Source: Bacteroidales bacterium (lineage in GTDB: Bacteria > Bacteroidota > Bacteroidia > Bacteroidales > UBA932). Taken from it: 33,417 nt of DNA. Shown in pieces: positions 1 through 7,192 of this stretch; position 1 is the stretch's first letter; each line of letters opens with the position of its first letter. The stretch lies in assembly GCA_030695305.1 (NCBI GenBank), contig JAUYTB010000341.1, positions 1-33,417 on the forward strand. The letters are read 5' to 3'. A model generated the notes under the pieces. The model did not search any database. It saw only the letters and a program-made list of their open reading frames with translations, and had not been told where the DNA came from. The position numbers were made by a program, and so were the translations under genes.

Positions 1-1428
1 CACGATCTTGAAATAATTCCGGTATTAAATAAGATAGATATGGAGTCGGCTATGATTGACTCTGTAAAGGATCAGATTATAGATCTTCTTGGTTGTAAGG
101 ACGAGGATATCTTGCTTGCAAGCGCCAAGACAGGATTGGGAGTACCGGAGATTCTTGAATCTATTGTCGAGAAGGTTCCCGCACCCAAAGGAAAGGAGGA
201 GGCACCGCTTCAGGCACTTATTTTTGACTCTGTATTCAACTCATTTCGTGGAATCATTGCCTATTTTAAGGTAGAAAATGGTATCATAAGAAAAGGGGAT
301 AAAGTAAAGTTTATACATACCGGCAAGGAGTATGAGGCAGATGAGGTTGGTAAGCTTCGCCTTAAGATGATTCCAACCGGAGAGGTCGGAACCGGAGATG
401 TAGGGTACATTATTTCCGGGATTAAAACGGCTAGCGAAGTTAAAGTGGGAGATACCATCACCCATCGAGAGAGACCATGTACAGAATCTATCGCAGGTTT
501 CGAAGAGGTAAAACCAATGGTATTTGCCGGTCTCTATCCTGTTGAGGCAGACGAGTATGAAGATTTGCGAAGTTCGCTGGAAAAGCTTCAACTGAACGAC
601 GCCTCTCTGGTATTTGAACCGGAGTCATCTCTTGCCCTTGGTTTTGGATTCCGTTGCGGCTTTCTGGGGCTGTTACATATGGAGATAGTACAAGAGCGAC
701 TCTACAGGGAGTTTGATATGGACGTTATCACCACTGTTCCCAACGTATCTTATAAAGTTTACACAACCCAGGCAGATGTTCTGGATGTGCACAACCCATC
801 TGGTCTGCCGGCACCAACACTTATAGACTATATTGAGGAGCCCTATATTCGTGCTCAGGTAATATCTAGAGCAGACTTCTTTGGTGTAATTATGAAGCTT
901 TGTATGGATAAGCGAGGTACACTTATCAGTCAAAACTTTCTAACAAGCGAGAGGGTTGAGCTAAATTTCGATATGCCACTTGCCGAAATTGTATTTGACT
1001 TCTACGACAAATTGAAATCGGTCTCCAGAGGTTACGCCTCATTTGACTATCATGTTATTGGATACAAAGAGGCAAGTCTGGTTAAGTTAGATATACTGCT
1101 CAATTCAGAACCCGTAGATGCTCTCTCTTGCCTTATTCACCGCGACCACGCCTACGACTTTGGCCGCAAAATGTGTGAAAAGCTCAAAGAGCTCATCCCC
1201 CGCCAGCAATTCGATATCGCCATTCAAGCGGCAATAGGCGCCAAGATAATTGCCCGTGAAACCGTAAAAGCCGTACGTAAAGACGTGACTGCCAAATGTT
1301 ACGGAGGAGACATCTCCCGGAAAAGAAAGCTTCTCGAGAAGCAGAAAAAAGGGAAAAAGCGAATGCGCCAGGTAGGCAACGTAGAGGTGCCACAGAGTGC
1401 CTTTATGGCCGTCCTTAAGCTGGACTAG
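1..1428 (+). CDS. lepA: Elongation factor 4 (LepA), 5'-truncated by window edge
   Basis: This is the C-terminal three quarters of the ribosomal back-translocase GTPase LepA/EF4; about 475 residues are visible of the roughly 595 usual for the family. The reading frame is open from base 1, so the ATG at 40 is internal and not the start. The first codons carry the G4 motif NKID (bases 28-39), followed by the G5 motif (SAK). The LepA-typical stretch [17 protein letters not shown] and the basic LepA C-terminus ([20 protein letters not shown], ending MAVLKLD) leave no doubt about the family. In the cell it is a soluble ribosome-associated GTPase thought to act in translation or ribosome biogenesis under stress. 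A strong palindrome follows 44 bp after the stop, so the gene probably ends its transcript. Confidence 0.97.
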   Translation, partial: HDLEIIPVLNKIDMESAMIDSVKDQIIDLLGCKDEDILLASAKTGLGVPEILESIVEKVPAPKGKEEAPLQALIFDSVFNSFRGIIAYFKVENGIIRKGDKVKFIHTGKEYEADEVGKLRLKMIPTGEVGTGDVGYIISGIKTASEVKVGDTITHRERPCTESIAGFEEVKPMVFAGLYPVEADEYEDLRSSLEKLQLNDASLVFEPESSLALGFGFRCGFLGLLHMEIVQERLYREFDMDVITTVPNVSYKVYTTQADVLDVHNPSGLPAPTLIDYIEEPYIRAQVISRADFFGVIMKLCMDKRGTLISQNFLTSERVELNFDMPLAEIVFDFYDKLKSVSRGYASFDYHVIGYKEASLVKLDILLNSEPVDALSCLIHRDHAYDFGRKMCEKLKELIPRQQFDIAIQAAIGAKIIARETVKAVRKDVTAKCYGGDISRKRKLLEKQKKGKKRMRQVGNVEVPQSAFMAVLKLD

Positions 1429-1472
1429 CTTTGCCATTGTTTGAGGTAACTCAATAATATACAAATACTTAC

Positions 1473-1506
1473 AAACGCAGTTTTCCAAATTTGGAAAACT
1501 GCGTTT
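1473..1506. terminator. Perfect 17+17 bp palindrome after lepA, likely terminator
   Basis: The arms 1473-1489 and 1490-1506 are exact reverse complements with no spacer. Each arm has a GC-containing outer part (aaacgcag) and an A/T-rich inner part; the 3' arm ends in a short T-run (gcgtttt). The position 44 bp after the lepA stop fits a factor-independent terminator, although the T-run is short. A protein-binding palindrome is a less likely alternative. Confidence 0.6.
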
Positions 1507-1519
1507 TATATCTATCTAA

Positions 1520-1646
1520 TTAACTAACAGATACATCAAACTCTGCCAAAGACCCTTCTTCATTCATTACCTTAGCATATCTCACAGCAGGAACGCCAAT
1601 CTCCCCACGGGCTGTAAATAAACCCTTAGCACAAGTAGGGCAAACT
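1520..1646 (-). pseudogene. Possible 3' remnant of a protein-coding gene
   Basis: On the minus strand a frame is open from just after a TGA at about 1647-1649 to a TAA at 1520-1522. It has no start codon at its 5' end, and its peptide tail looks protein-like: it begins VCPTCAKGLFTARGEIG and ends EEGSLAEFDVSVS. The 5' two thirds of this frame lie inside the left arms of the nested inverted repeat (1581-1634). It could be the decayed end of a gene into which a repeat inserted, or a chance frame. I do not recognise a family. Confidence 0.22.
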
Positions 1647-1750
1647 CAGCCGCAAGTAGCGAACTTGTGAGCGGATGAGGATGGACGTTGCCCGTTGTGC
1701 TAAGGGGTTTATAAGCCCGTAACGTTTAGGAAAAGCGTTCCTGCTGTGAG
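1581..1750. repeat. Nested inverted-repeat element (~170 bp), function unknown
   Basis: Three sets of inverted repeats are nested about a common centre. The outer arms 1581-1596 and 1735-1750 are 16 bp and perfect. The middle arms are 1607-1613 with 1714-1720 (7 bp perfect) and 1619-1634 with 1695-1711 (16 bp with one bulged G). The inner arms are gggcaa (1638-1643) with ttgccc (1688-1693), then ctc, ccgc and aagt (1645-1657) pairing within 1663-1679. As RNA or single-stranded DNA this would fold into one long interrupted hairpin. It could be a small non-autonomous mobile element, an intergenic repeat family or a structured RNA. No promoter or coding frame on the plus strand explains it. Confidence 0.6.
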
Positions 1751-1800
1751 AATCCACAATTGCATGCAAGGTCCACAACCCTTGCCAAGGTCCCCCCCCA
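1751..1800. other. Intergenic spacer with short repeats and a C8 tract
   Basis: This is the remainder of the gene-free stretch 1429-1850. It holds a small palindrome (ttgcatgcaa), two copies of caaggtc separated by about 20 bp, and a run of eight C directly followed by nine A that merges into the terminator. Homopolymer runs of this length are rare elsewhere in the window. I see no gene. Confidence 0.5.
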
Positions 1801-1833
1801 AAAAAAAAGCTGCCCTATGGGCAGCCTTTTTTT
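1801..1833. terminator. Bidirectional rho-independent terminator
   Basis: A 7-bp perfect GC-rich stem (gctgccc / gggcagc, loop tat) is flanked by A8 on the left and T7 on the right, so it has a terminator U-tract on either strand. On the minus strand it lies 18 bp past the stop of the lipoprotein gene that ends at 1851, which is its most likely client. It would also stop read-through from the lepA side. Confidence 0.85.
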
Positions 1834-1850
1834 AAGTTATGAAAGAGTGG

Positions 1851-3503
1851 TTACTCTCTGAATTTTGCAAACTCGATATCGTTTTGCGCACGAGCTTTAA
1901 GCTCTTCGTTTTTGTAAACGATCTCCAGTTGTTTTGCAACTTCGCTCATATTACCTTGACGGGCAGCGATAATCGCTCTCATATAAGCAGCGTGAGGGCA
2001 TTTGCAAGTAATTGCTGCAGATGCTTTGTCAAGCTGATTTACAAGAATGTAAGCAAGGCCTTCGTTCTCACTCTTAGATCCTGCAAGCTTATTTACAGCA
2101 TCTACATATTTGCCATTAAGGATATCAATAATTGCAAGGTTATATTTCGCCTCTTTAACACTTGATTTGTTAAACATATCAACTGCAGTTTTGTAGTCTT
2201 TTTCGCGAAGAGCCACAATACCTGCGTTGTTATAGTAGTAAGGTGAAGTTTTGTTGGTTACCTTAGATAGAGCAGTTTTTGCTTCTGCCAATTTATTGTT
2301 GTTAAGAGCAGTAGCTGCAAGGTTGTTATATCCGCGGTCACATTTGAACTTATCACCTGCTTTCTTATATAGGGCTACTTTTGTGTCATAATCCTTAACA
2401 AGTGTAGCAGCATAAAGAAGCGCCTCTGCATCCATAATCTCGATATTGGTAGTAGCTAGCTCTTTTAACTCCTCATCGGTGAAGTTTGTGTAATCTACAT
2501 TAGCAATCATTCTGGCTCTTCTGAGTTCCGGAAGAATTTTGTCTGCAAGAGTTTTGAAAACTACAGACATATTTTTGATCTCTCTCTCACGAACCATAGG
2601 GTCGCTGTACATAGAGAGAACGCGAAGGATAAGCTCTTTGTCCTGTATTGTAGAGGCAGCAACCAGCGCCTGGAAACCTTCCCAGTCTTCTGCTATTGTT
2701 GTTACGTTAACAGGTGCTGTAACAGGAACATTTTTGGTGATTTTGTCAAATGCTGTCTTTGCAGTCTCACCGCGCTTGTCAGAAAGTTTTGTATTGAGGG
2801 TGATAGGACCATCCGGAGAAGCGTACGCAACGATATCCGTACTCTTTACCTCTCTGCGCTCATCTTTCTCAATATTTGCCAGGAATTTTTCAAACTCTAT
2901 AATCTCTGCTTTTGTAAGCTCTTTAGGGCGTACAACCGGGCTGTTGATAGTATAGAGAATCTGAGTCTCTTTCTTCTCGCGGATTATTTTCTGATAATCG
3001 TTTGGAGCAATAGCTGTTTCGCCGTCTGTATGTACAAGTTTGTAAGTAATATTGGCACCGTCTGCAAGTTTGTAAGGAGCAGGGAAGTCATACTTCTTAA
3101 GTTTGTTCCAAACAGCAACTCTAAGCTCAAGGTGAGATTTCTCCATACCCGGTTTGTATGCAAACTTAATTGTGTTGCTTGCCTTTCCACCTGTTTTGTA
3201 GATTGTCTGAAAGTTATCAGTAACTTTCTCTCCCTGAAGTTTAAATGCAGGAGCAGCAACTTCACCACCCTTATAAACCAAAACCGGAATTACCTCAAGA
3301 ATAGCTCTTGGATGGAAATATTTTTCTGGAAAGTTCATAGTGTATGTTGCAGTTATCTCGTCAGCAACAACTTCCAGAATTTTCGGATTACACTCAACAC
3401 TTATCAGTTGAGAATTTTTTGCCATCTTTGCCGGGTTACTGCAGGATGCAACTGTAATTCCCAGGAAGGCAACCGCCAAAAGTTTAAAAAGATTTTTTTT
3501 CAT
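1851..3503 (-). CDS. Outer-membrane lipoprotein with OmpA-like and TPR regions
   Basis: The 550-residue product has a lipoprotein signal peptide with a lipobox ending at Cys21 (TVASC), so it is probably anchored in the outer membrane facing the periplasm. Residues about 30-165 form a beta-rich region I cannot place in a family. Residues about 185-260 resemble an OmpA-type peptidoglycan-binding fold (IVAYASPDGPITLNTKLSDKR, like the usual GYASPDG...N..LS..R pattern). Residues about 365-530 are helical TPR-like repeats with many Asn/Ala/Lys. This layout suggests a structural or scaffolding lipoprotein linking outer membrane and cell wall; the exact role is unknown. A near-perfect promoter lies just upstream (3561-3592) and a strong terminator downstream, so it is probably a single-gene transcript. 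Confidence 0.8.
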   Translation of the reverse strand: MKKNLFKLLAVAFLGITVASCSNPAKMAKNSQLISVECNPKILEVVADEITATYTMNFPEKYFHPRAILEVIPVLVYKGGEVAAPAFKLQGEKVTDNFQTIYKTGGKASNTIKFAYKPGMEKSHLELRVAVWNKLKKYDFPAPYKLADGANITYKLVHTDGETAIAPNDYQKIIREKKETQILYTINSPVVRPKELTKAEIIEFEKFLANIEKDERREVKSTDIVAYASPDGPITLNTKLSDKRGETAKTAFDKITKNVPVTAPVNVTTIAEDWEGFQALVAASTIQDKELILRVLSMYSDPMVREREIKNMSVVFKTLADKILPELRRARMIANVDYTNFTDEELKELATTNIEIMDAEALLYAATLVKDYDTKVALYKKAGDKFKCDRGYNNLAATALNNNKLAEAKTALSKVTNKTSPYYYNNAGIVALREKDYKTAVDMFNKSSVKEAKYNLAIIDILNGKYVDAVNKLAGSKSENEGLAYILVNQLDKASAAITCKCPHAAYMRAIIAARQGNMSEVAKQLEIVYKNEELKARAQNDIEFAKFRE

Positions 3504-3560
3504 TCTAAGGTATATTTAGTTATTTAATCAGTTCCAAATTGTAAATCAGTTAATTTTTAT

Positions 3561-3592
3561 CAAAACTATTGATTTTTTGGTCAGTAATCAAA
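3561..3592 (-). promoter_or_regulatory. Bacteroidota-type promoter of the OmpA/TPR lipoprotein gene
   Basis: Read on the minus strand, TTTG (3589-3592) is followed after exactly 20 nt by TAGTTTTG (3561-3568). Both boxes match the Bacteroidota -33/-7 consensus TTTG-N19-21-TAnnTTTG. Transcription would begin around 3555, giving a leader of about 50 nt before the ATG at 3503. Confidence 0.75.
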
Positions 3593-3688
3593 GATTTGAA
3601 TTCTAATTATTTGCTTGTGACCGAATTTTAATTACACTTAAACGCGGACACGTAAATGCAAATATATAAAAAAACTTGCAAATCTTAA

Positions 3689-4438
3689 CTAAATAACGCC
3701 TTTAGATTTTAAAAGTTCAATATCAAAAGGGGTGTCTATAGAGTGAGAGGTGAAACCGGTCTCTGCTACAGTAATTTTTATACCATTCTCCAGCCACCTC
3801 AGCTGTTCCAGATTCTCTGCCATCTCAAGCGTGGTAGGCTTAAGAGAAACTACTTTAATTAGAATATCTCTCTTATAACCATAAAGACCAACATGACCAA
3901 AAAAAGGTGTGCGTGAGACCCACTCCTCTCTCTCGCTATCTCTCACATAAGGTATAGGAGAACGGCTAAAGTAGAGGGCTGTGCCATCTCTGCCCATCAC
4001 CACCTTAGGCGTGTTGGGGCAGAAGATATCCTCTCCGTGAGCAAATCTCTTGGCAAGGGTGGCTATCTGAGTCTTTTCCGATTCAAAGCATGCGATTAGC
4101 TCCTTTAACTGTTGCGGTTCAATAAATGGTTCATCTCCCTGAATATTGATAACAATCTCTGCCTTTTTCCCTTTAATCTCCTCAATTTTGTACATCGCCT
4201 CAAGAGCTCTGCTGGTTCCGTTTTTGTGGTCGGGAGATGTCATAATAACCTTACCGCCGAAGCCCTCTACAGCAGAGGATATACGGTTGTCATCCGTAGC
4301 CACATATACATGGTCAAAAACCGTGCGACTCCTCTCATAAACCCTTTGAATCATCGTTTTGCCACCAATATCTGCCAGCGGTTTACCGGGAAATCTCACC
4401 GACGCGTATCTTGCAGGTATAATCGCGAGAAATTTCAT
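3689..4438 (-). CDS. kdsB: 3-deoxy-manno-octulosonate cytidylyltransferase (CMP-Kdo synthetase)
   Basis: KdsB activates Kdo with CTP to give CMP-Kdo and diphosphate, the donor for the inner core of LPS; the enzyme is cytosolic. The 249-residue length is normal. The N-terminal nucleotide-binding signature IIPARYASVRFPGKPLADIGG is complete, as is NIQGDEPFI in the middle and the substrate-binding region TALYFSRSPIPYVRD. The C-terminus (EQLRWLENG, then SIDTPFDIE) also fits the family. It is transcribed away from the sigma-54 activator gene, with only 53 bp between the start codons. No terminator is evident before the lipoprotein gene downstream, but that gene has its own promoter. Confidence 0.96.
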   Translation of the reverse strand: MKFLAIIPARYASVRFPGKPLADIGGKTMIQRVYERSRTVFDHVYVATDDNRISSAVEGFGGKVIMTSPDHKNGTSRALEAMYKIEEIKGKKAEIVINIQGDEPFIEPQQLKELIACFESEKTQIATLAKRFAHGEDIFCPNTPKVVMGRDGTALYFSRSPIPYVRDSEREEWVSRTPFFGHVGLYGYKRDILIKVVSLKPTTLEMAENLEQLRWLENGIKITVAETGFTSHSIDTPFDIELLKSKGVI

Positions 4439-4458
4439 TTTACCCTTTTTAAATTTCC

Positions 4459-4466
4459 CAAAGGTA
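4459..4466 (-). promoter_or_regulatory. Candidate -7 box for kdsB
   Basis: TACCTTTG on the minus strand matches the TAnnTTTG consensus exactly, 20 bp upstream of the kdsB ATG. No good TTTG is found 19-21 nt further upstream. The leader would be very short, about 14 nt. Confidence 0.45.
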
Positions 4467-4477
4467 TAAATTTTATC

Positions 4478-4485
4478 TATTTTTG
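4478..4485 (+). promoter_or_regulatory. Candidate -7 box for the sigma-54 activator operon
   Basis: TATTTTTG matches TAnnTTTG exactly and ends only 6 bp before the ATG at 4492. If it is used, transcription would start at or next to the start codon, giving a nearly leaderless mRNA. No convincing TTTG lies 19-21 nt upstream. Confidence 0.45.
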
Positions 4486-4491
4486 TGTGCT

Positions 4492-5712
4492 ATGGATTTA
4501 AGAGCAATTAAACTAAGATTTGATATTGTAGGCGACAATCACGCTCTCAACAGAGCGCTGGAGATTGCTGTGCAGGTTGCCGGTACAGATCTTTCCGTTT
4601 TGGTAACGGGTGAGAGCGGCGTGGGTAAAGAGGTTGTGCCGCAGATAATACACATAAACAGCCCCAGAAAGCATAATCAGTATATTGCAGTCAATTGCGG
4701 AGCGATACCCGAGGGAACTATAGACTCAGAGCTTTTCGGTCACGAAAAGGGCTCATTCACAGGAGCTTTTGAGACAAGAAAGGGCTATTTTGAGGTTGCC
4801 GACGGAGGTACCCTCTTTTTGGACGAGGTGGCAGAGTTGCCGCTCTCCACACAAGTGAGGCTTCTTAGAGTAATTCAGTCCGGAGAGTTTATAAAAGTTG
4901 GCTCATCAAAGGTTCAGAAGACCGATGTAAGGGTCATTGCAGCAACAAACGTCAATCTGCCAAGAGCCATCGGACTGGGAAAGTTTCGGGAAGATCTCTA
5001 CTACCGTTTGAATACTGTGCCTATTACGGTGCCATCATTGAAAGAGAGGCGGGAAGATATACATCTTCTTTTTAAGAAGTTTGCTCTCGATTTTGCAGAT
5101 AAATACAAAATGCCGGCAATACGGCTAACTCCGGATGCTGTACAGATGCTGGAGAGTTATCGCTGGCCGGGCAATGTGAGACAACTAAAAAGTCTGGCAG
5201 AGCAGATATCAGTTATTGAGCACAACAGATTAATAGGTATAGATCTTCTTAAGAAATATCTGCCACAGGACTCCCCCAGCCACCTTCCAATGCGCACAGA
5301 GGGACACGGAAGCGACTATCTTACCGACAGGGATATAATTTTTAAGATTCTTTATCAACTCCGGCAAGAGGTTGAGGAGCTTAAGGGGCGTCTGGCCAAG
5401 GAGAGTGCACCTTCTTCTCCGAGAATCTCCTCCAATAAAGAGATCTCCGACACAATTGAAGAGACGGCGGTTGTTGATTACGACGAGGATATCTTTGACA
5501 GTGCAGAGGGTGATGAGAGAGATGGTATGGGAAAAGCAGATGGTTCGTCCACGTTGGGTAAGGACTCGCTATCAATTCATGAAGTGAGTGCAGATCTTAT
5601 TAAAAGAGCGCTCGAGCGAAATAACGGAAAACGAAAGAATGCCGCTGCAGAGCTGGGAATATCTGAGAGAACTTTGTACAGAAAAATAAAAGAGCTAAAT
5701 TTAGACCTATGA
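4492..5712 (+). CDS. Sigma-54-dependent AAA+ transcriptional activator, no receiver domain
   Basis: This is an enhancer-binding protein of the NtrC family that remodels sigma-54 RNA polymerase using ATP. I chose the ATG at 4492 (406 residues); a TTG nine bases upstream would also be in frame but overlaps the likely promoter. The AAA+ domain begins almost at the N-terminus: Walker A GESGVGKE (residues 40-47), the sigma-54 contact loop as GSFTGA (87-92) and Walker B LFLDEV (108-113). The sensor/arginine-finger region is REDLYYRLN. An acidic, Ser-rich linker (about 280-360) leads to a C-terminal Fis-type helix-turn-helix ending ISERTLYRKIKELNLDL. There is no receiver, GAF or PAS domain, so its input is unknown. 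Its stop overlaps the lptE start by 4 bp. Confidence 0.93.
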   Translation: MDLRAIKLRFDIVGDNHALNRALEIAVQVAGTDLSVLVTGESGVGKEVVPQIIHINSPRKHNQYIAVNCGAIPEGTIDSELFGHEKGSFTGAFETRKGYFEVADGGTLFLDEVAELPLSTQVRLLRVIQSGEFIKVGSSKVQKTDVRVIAATNVNLPRAIGLGKFREDLYYRLNTVPITVPSLKERREDIHLLFKKFALDFADKYKMPAIRLTPDAVQMLESYRWPGNVRQLKSLAEQISVIEHNRLIGIDLLKKYLPQDSPSHLPMRTEGHGSDYLTDRDIIFKILYQLRQEVEELKGRLAKESAPSSPRISSNKEISDTIEETAVVDYDEDIFDSAEGDERDGMGKADGSSTLGKDSLSIHEVSADLIKRALERNNGKRKNAAAELGISERTLYRKIKELNLDL

Positions 5713-6206
5713 GGAGATTGATTTTATTGTTATTTGTTTCTATAATTCTCACATCTTGCGGGATTTACTCTTTTTCGGGCACCTCAATTGCCCCGGATGT
5801 GACCACTATTACAGTTTATAATGTAGAGAACCGTGCTATGAGGATTAACCCTGCTCTTAGCAATGCACTTACAGAAGCACTAAAAGATAAGTACAGAAAA
5901 CTAACCAAACTGAGACTGGTCAATGATGGGGGAGACCTTATAATAGATGCTCAGATAACTAGCTATGAGACAGCATCTATCGCTGTAACTGCCCAGGAGG
6001 TAGCGGCTCAGAACAGACTTACTGTAACTCTTAAACTCACCTTTACAAACGTGAAGTATCCAAAAGAGAGCTTTGAACGTAATTTCGCTGAGTTTGAAGA
6101 TTACCCCTCTACAAGTTCGCTCGATGCTGTTGAGTCCCGGCTTGTAGATAGTATTATTGAAAAACTTACAGATAAGATATTTAACGAAACTGTCGCAAAC
6201 TGGTAG
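5709..6206 (+). CDS. lptE: LPS-assembly lipoprotein LptE-like
   Basis: This 165-residue protein carries a lipoprotein signal with a lipobox at Cys17 (ILTSC), followed by CGIYSFSGTSIAPDVTTITV, the characteristic opening of the Bacteroidota LptE family. LptE would sit in the outer membrane, plug the LptD barrel and help insert LPS. The remainder is a compact alpha/beta domain with a long C-terminal helix. It starts inside the stop codon of the sigma-54 activator (ATGA overlap) and ends 3 bp before the next gene, which indicates translational coupling. The family assignment rests on the lipoprotein start, size and operon position; lptD is not in the window. Confidence 0.88.
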   Translation: MRRLILLLFVSIILTSCGIYSFSGTSIAPDVTTITVYNVENRAMRINPALSNALTEALKDKYRKLTKLRLVNDGGDLIIDAQITSYETASIAVTAQEVAAQNRLTVTLKLTFTNVKYPKESFERNFAEFEDYPSTSSLDAVESRLVDSIIEKLTDKIFNETVANW

Positions 6207-6209
6207 GAG

Positions 6210-7181
6210 ATGCTGAATATAAAAATATCAACTCTGGAAAAGTATATTGGCAGATACCCATGGTTCTCCGCAGGTTACCAAGAGGTCTACGATAAGATAT
6301 GCAGCATAGAGGGAGATGACGGCGGGGCATATCTCTCAAAGGCAGCATCTCATGTATGGTCCAGAGCAAATCTATACAGAATACAAAAAGTACGTCAGGA
6401 GGCATCCAGATTAAGATTAGCTGCAAGTAAACCCGCTGACGTAACAACTACACCAACTCTTCAATCTCCCGTGTCCCAGTTGCCGGAGAGTCAGGAAGTA
6501 GTCCGGCCGTCGGATTCGCAGCCGATAGTTGCACAGCCGTCAGATTTGCAACCGGCAGTTGCTGAACAATCAGATTCGCAACAGCAAGAGGTGCAAGTTG
6601 CGGCACAATTGACACATAGTCAGGATGTAGTCCAGCCGTCAGATTTGCTGCCATCAGATTCGCAGCCGATAGTTGCACAGCCATCAGATTCGCAGCCGAT
6701 AGTTGCACAGCCGTCAGATTTGCTGCCATCGGAGTCGCATATTACAATCTCCTCTTCTTTAGGTGATGATATACTGGATCTTGAAGACGACGATGAGATT
6801 ATGTTTGATGAGATCTCAGATATGGTTCCGGATCAGATGCCAAAGTTTGTTCTTGCCGGAGGAGATTACTTCTCAAGAAGAGACTTTGAAAAGATTGAGT
6901 TAGACAGATCTCAGCCACTTGACAACTTTATTGCAGAGAAGCCAACACTTTTGAGAGCAGCTATCAGTGGCAGAGCCATTAATCCCCAGCCTCAAGGTGA
7001 GCTGGAGGCAGCAGAGAGCTTTGAAGATGCATCATTCTATACCGAGACCCTTGCATCAATATATATAGAGCAGGGATTTTACAAAAGGGCTCTGGATGTC
7101 TATGCAAAACTTATTTTGCTATATCCGGAAAAAAGTGCTTACTTTGCGACCCTTGTAAAAGATATAAAGAATAAAATATAA
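6210..7181 (+). CDS. TPR-containing protein with repeated PSDSQPIVAQ-type linker
   Basis: The 323-residue product has three parts. The N-terminus (1-75) is helical with a YPWFSAGYQEVY motif like that of other Bacteroidota TPR proteins. A low-complexity linker (about 85-180) is made of roughly 10-residue units (PSDSQPIVAQ and variants). The C-terminus (about 265-323) ends in a clear TPR pair (TETLASIYIEQGFYKRALDV followed by YAKLILLYPEKSAYF). There is no signal peptide or membrane segment, so it is probably cytoplasmic. It sits between lptE and secG with gaps of 3 and 11 bp. The function is unknown; a scaffold for the envelope machinery encoded around it is only an inference. The linker may vary in length between strains. 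Confidence 0.85.
   Translation: MLNIKISTLEKYIGRYPWFSAGYQEVYDKICSIEGDDGGAYLSKAASHVWSRANLYRIQKVRQEASRLRLAASKPADVTTTPTLQSPVSQLPESQEVVRPSDSQPIVAQPSDLQPAVAEQSDSQQQEVQVAAQLTHSQDVVQPSDLLPSDSQPIVAQPSDSQPIVAQPSDLLPSESHITISSSLGDDILDLEDDDEIMFDEISDMVPDQMPKFVLAGGDYFSRRDFEKIELDRSQPLDNFIAEKPTLLRAAISGRAINPQPQGELEAAESFEDASFYTETLASIYIEQGFYKRALDVYAKLILLYPEKSAYFATLVKDIKNKI
6507..6736 (+). repeat. In-frame tandem repeat, 30-bp unit (10 codons)
   Basis: Two adjacent 30-bp copies, 6651-6680 and 6681-6710, are identical, and a third copy at 6507-6536 differs at one or two bases. Diverged units lie between and after them. Each unit encodes PSDSQPIVAQ or a variant. Because the unit is a multiple of three, copy-number change would lengthen or shorten the linker without breaking the frame. 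Confidence 0.85.
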
Positions 7182-7192
7182 ATATAAACATC

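Noticed and set aside
1581-1750. tRNA or known riboswitch
   Set aside because: No cloverleaf, anticodon arm or CCA-type acceptor, and no match to a riboswitch core that I can recognise; the structure is one long nested hairpin.
1851-3527. Plus-strand frames opposite the OmpA/TPR lipoprotein gene
   Set aside because: Low-complexity, Cys/Phe/Ser-rich translations antisense to a well-supported gene with its own promoter and terminator.
4743-4778. GSFTGA seen as a defective sigma-54 contact loop
   Set aside because: Ser in place of the first Ala is a known tolerated variant, and Walker A, Walker B and HTH are all intact.
6448-6729. Minus-strand frame resembling a pentapeptide-repeat protein (repeated AANLTAVQLS)
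   Set aside because: It is the antisense reading of the in-frame 30-bp repeats in the TPR gene; the repeat periodicity creates the pattern. No promoter or separate context supports it.
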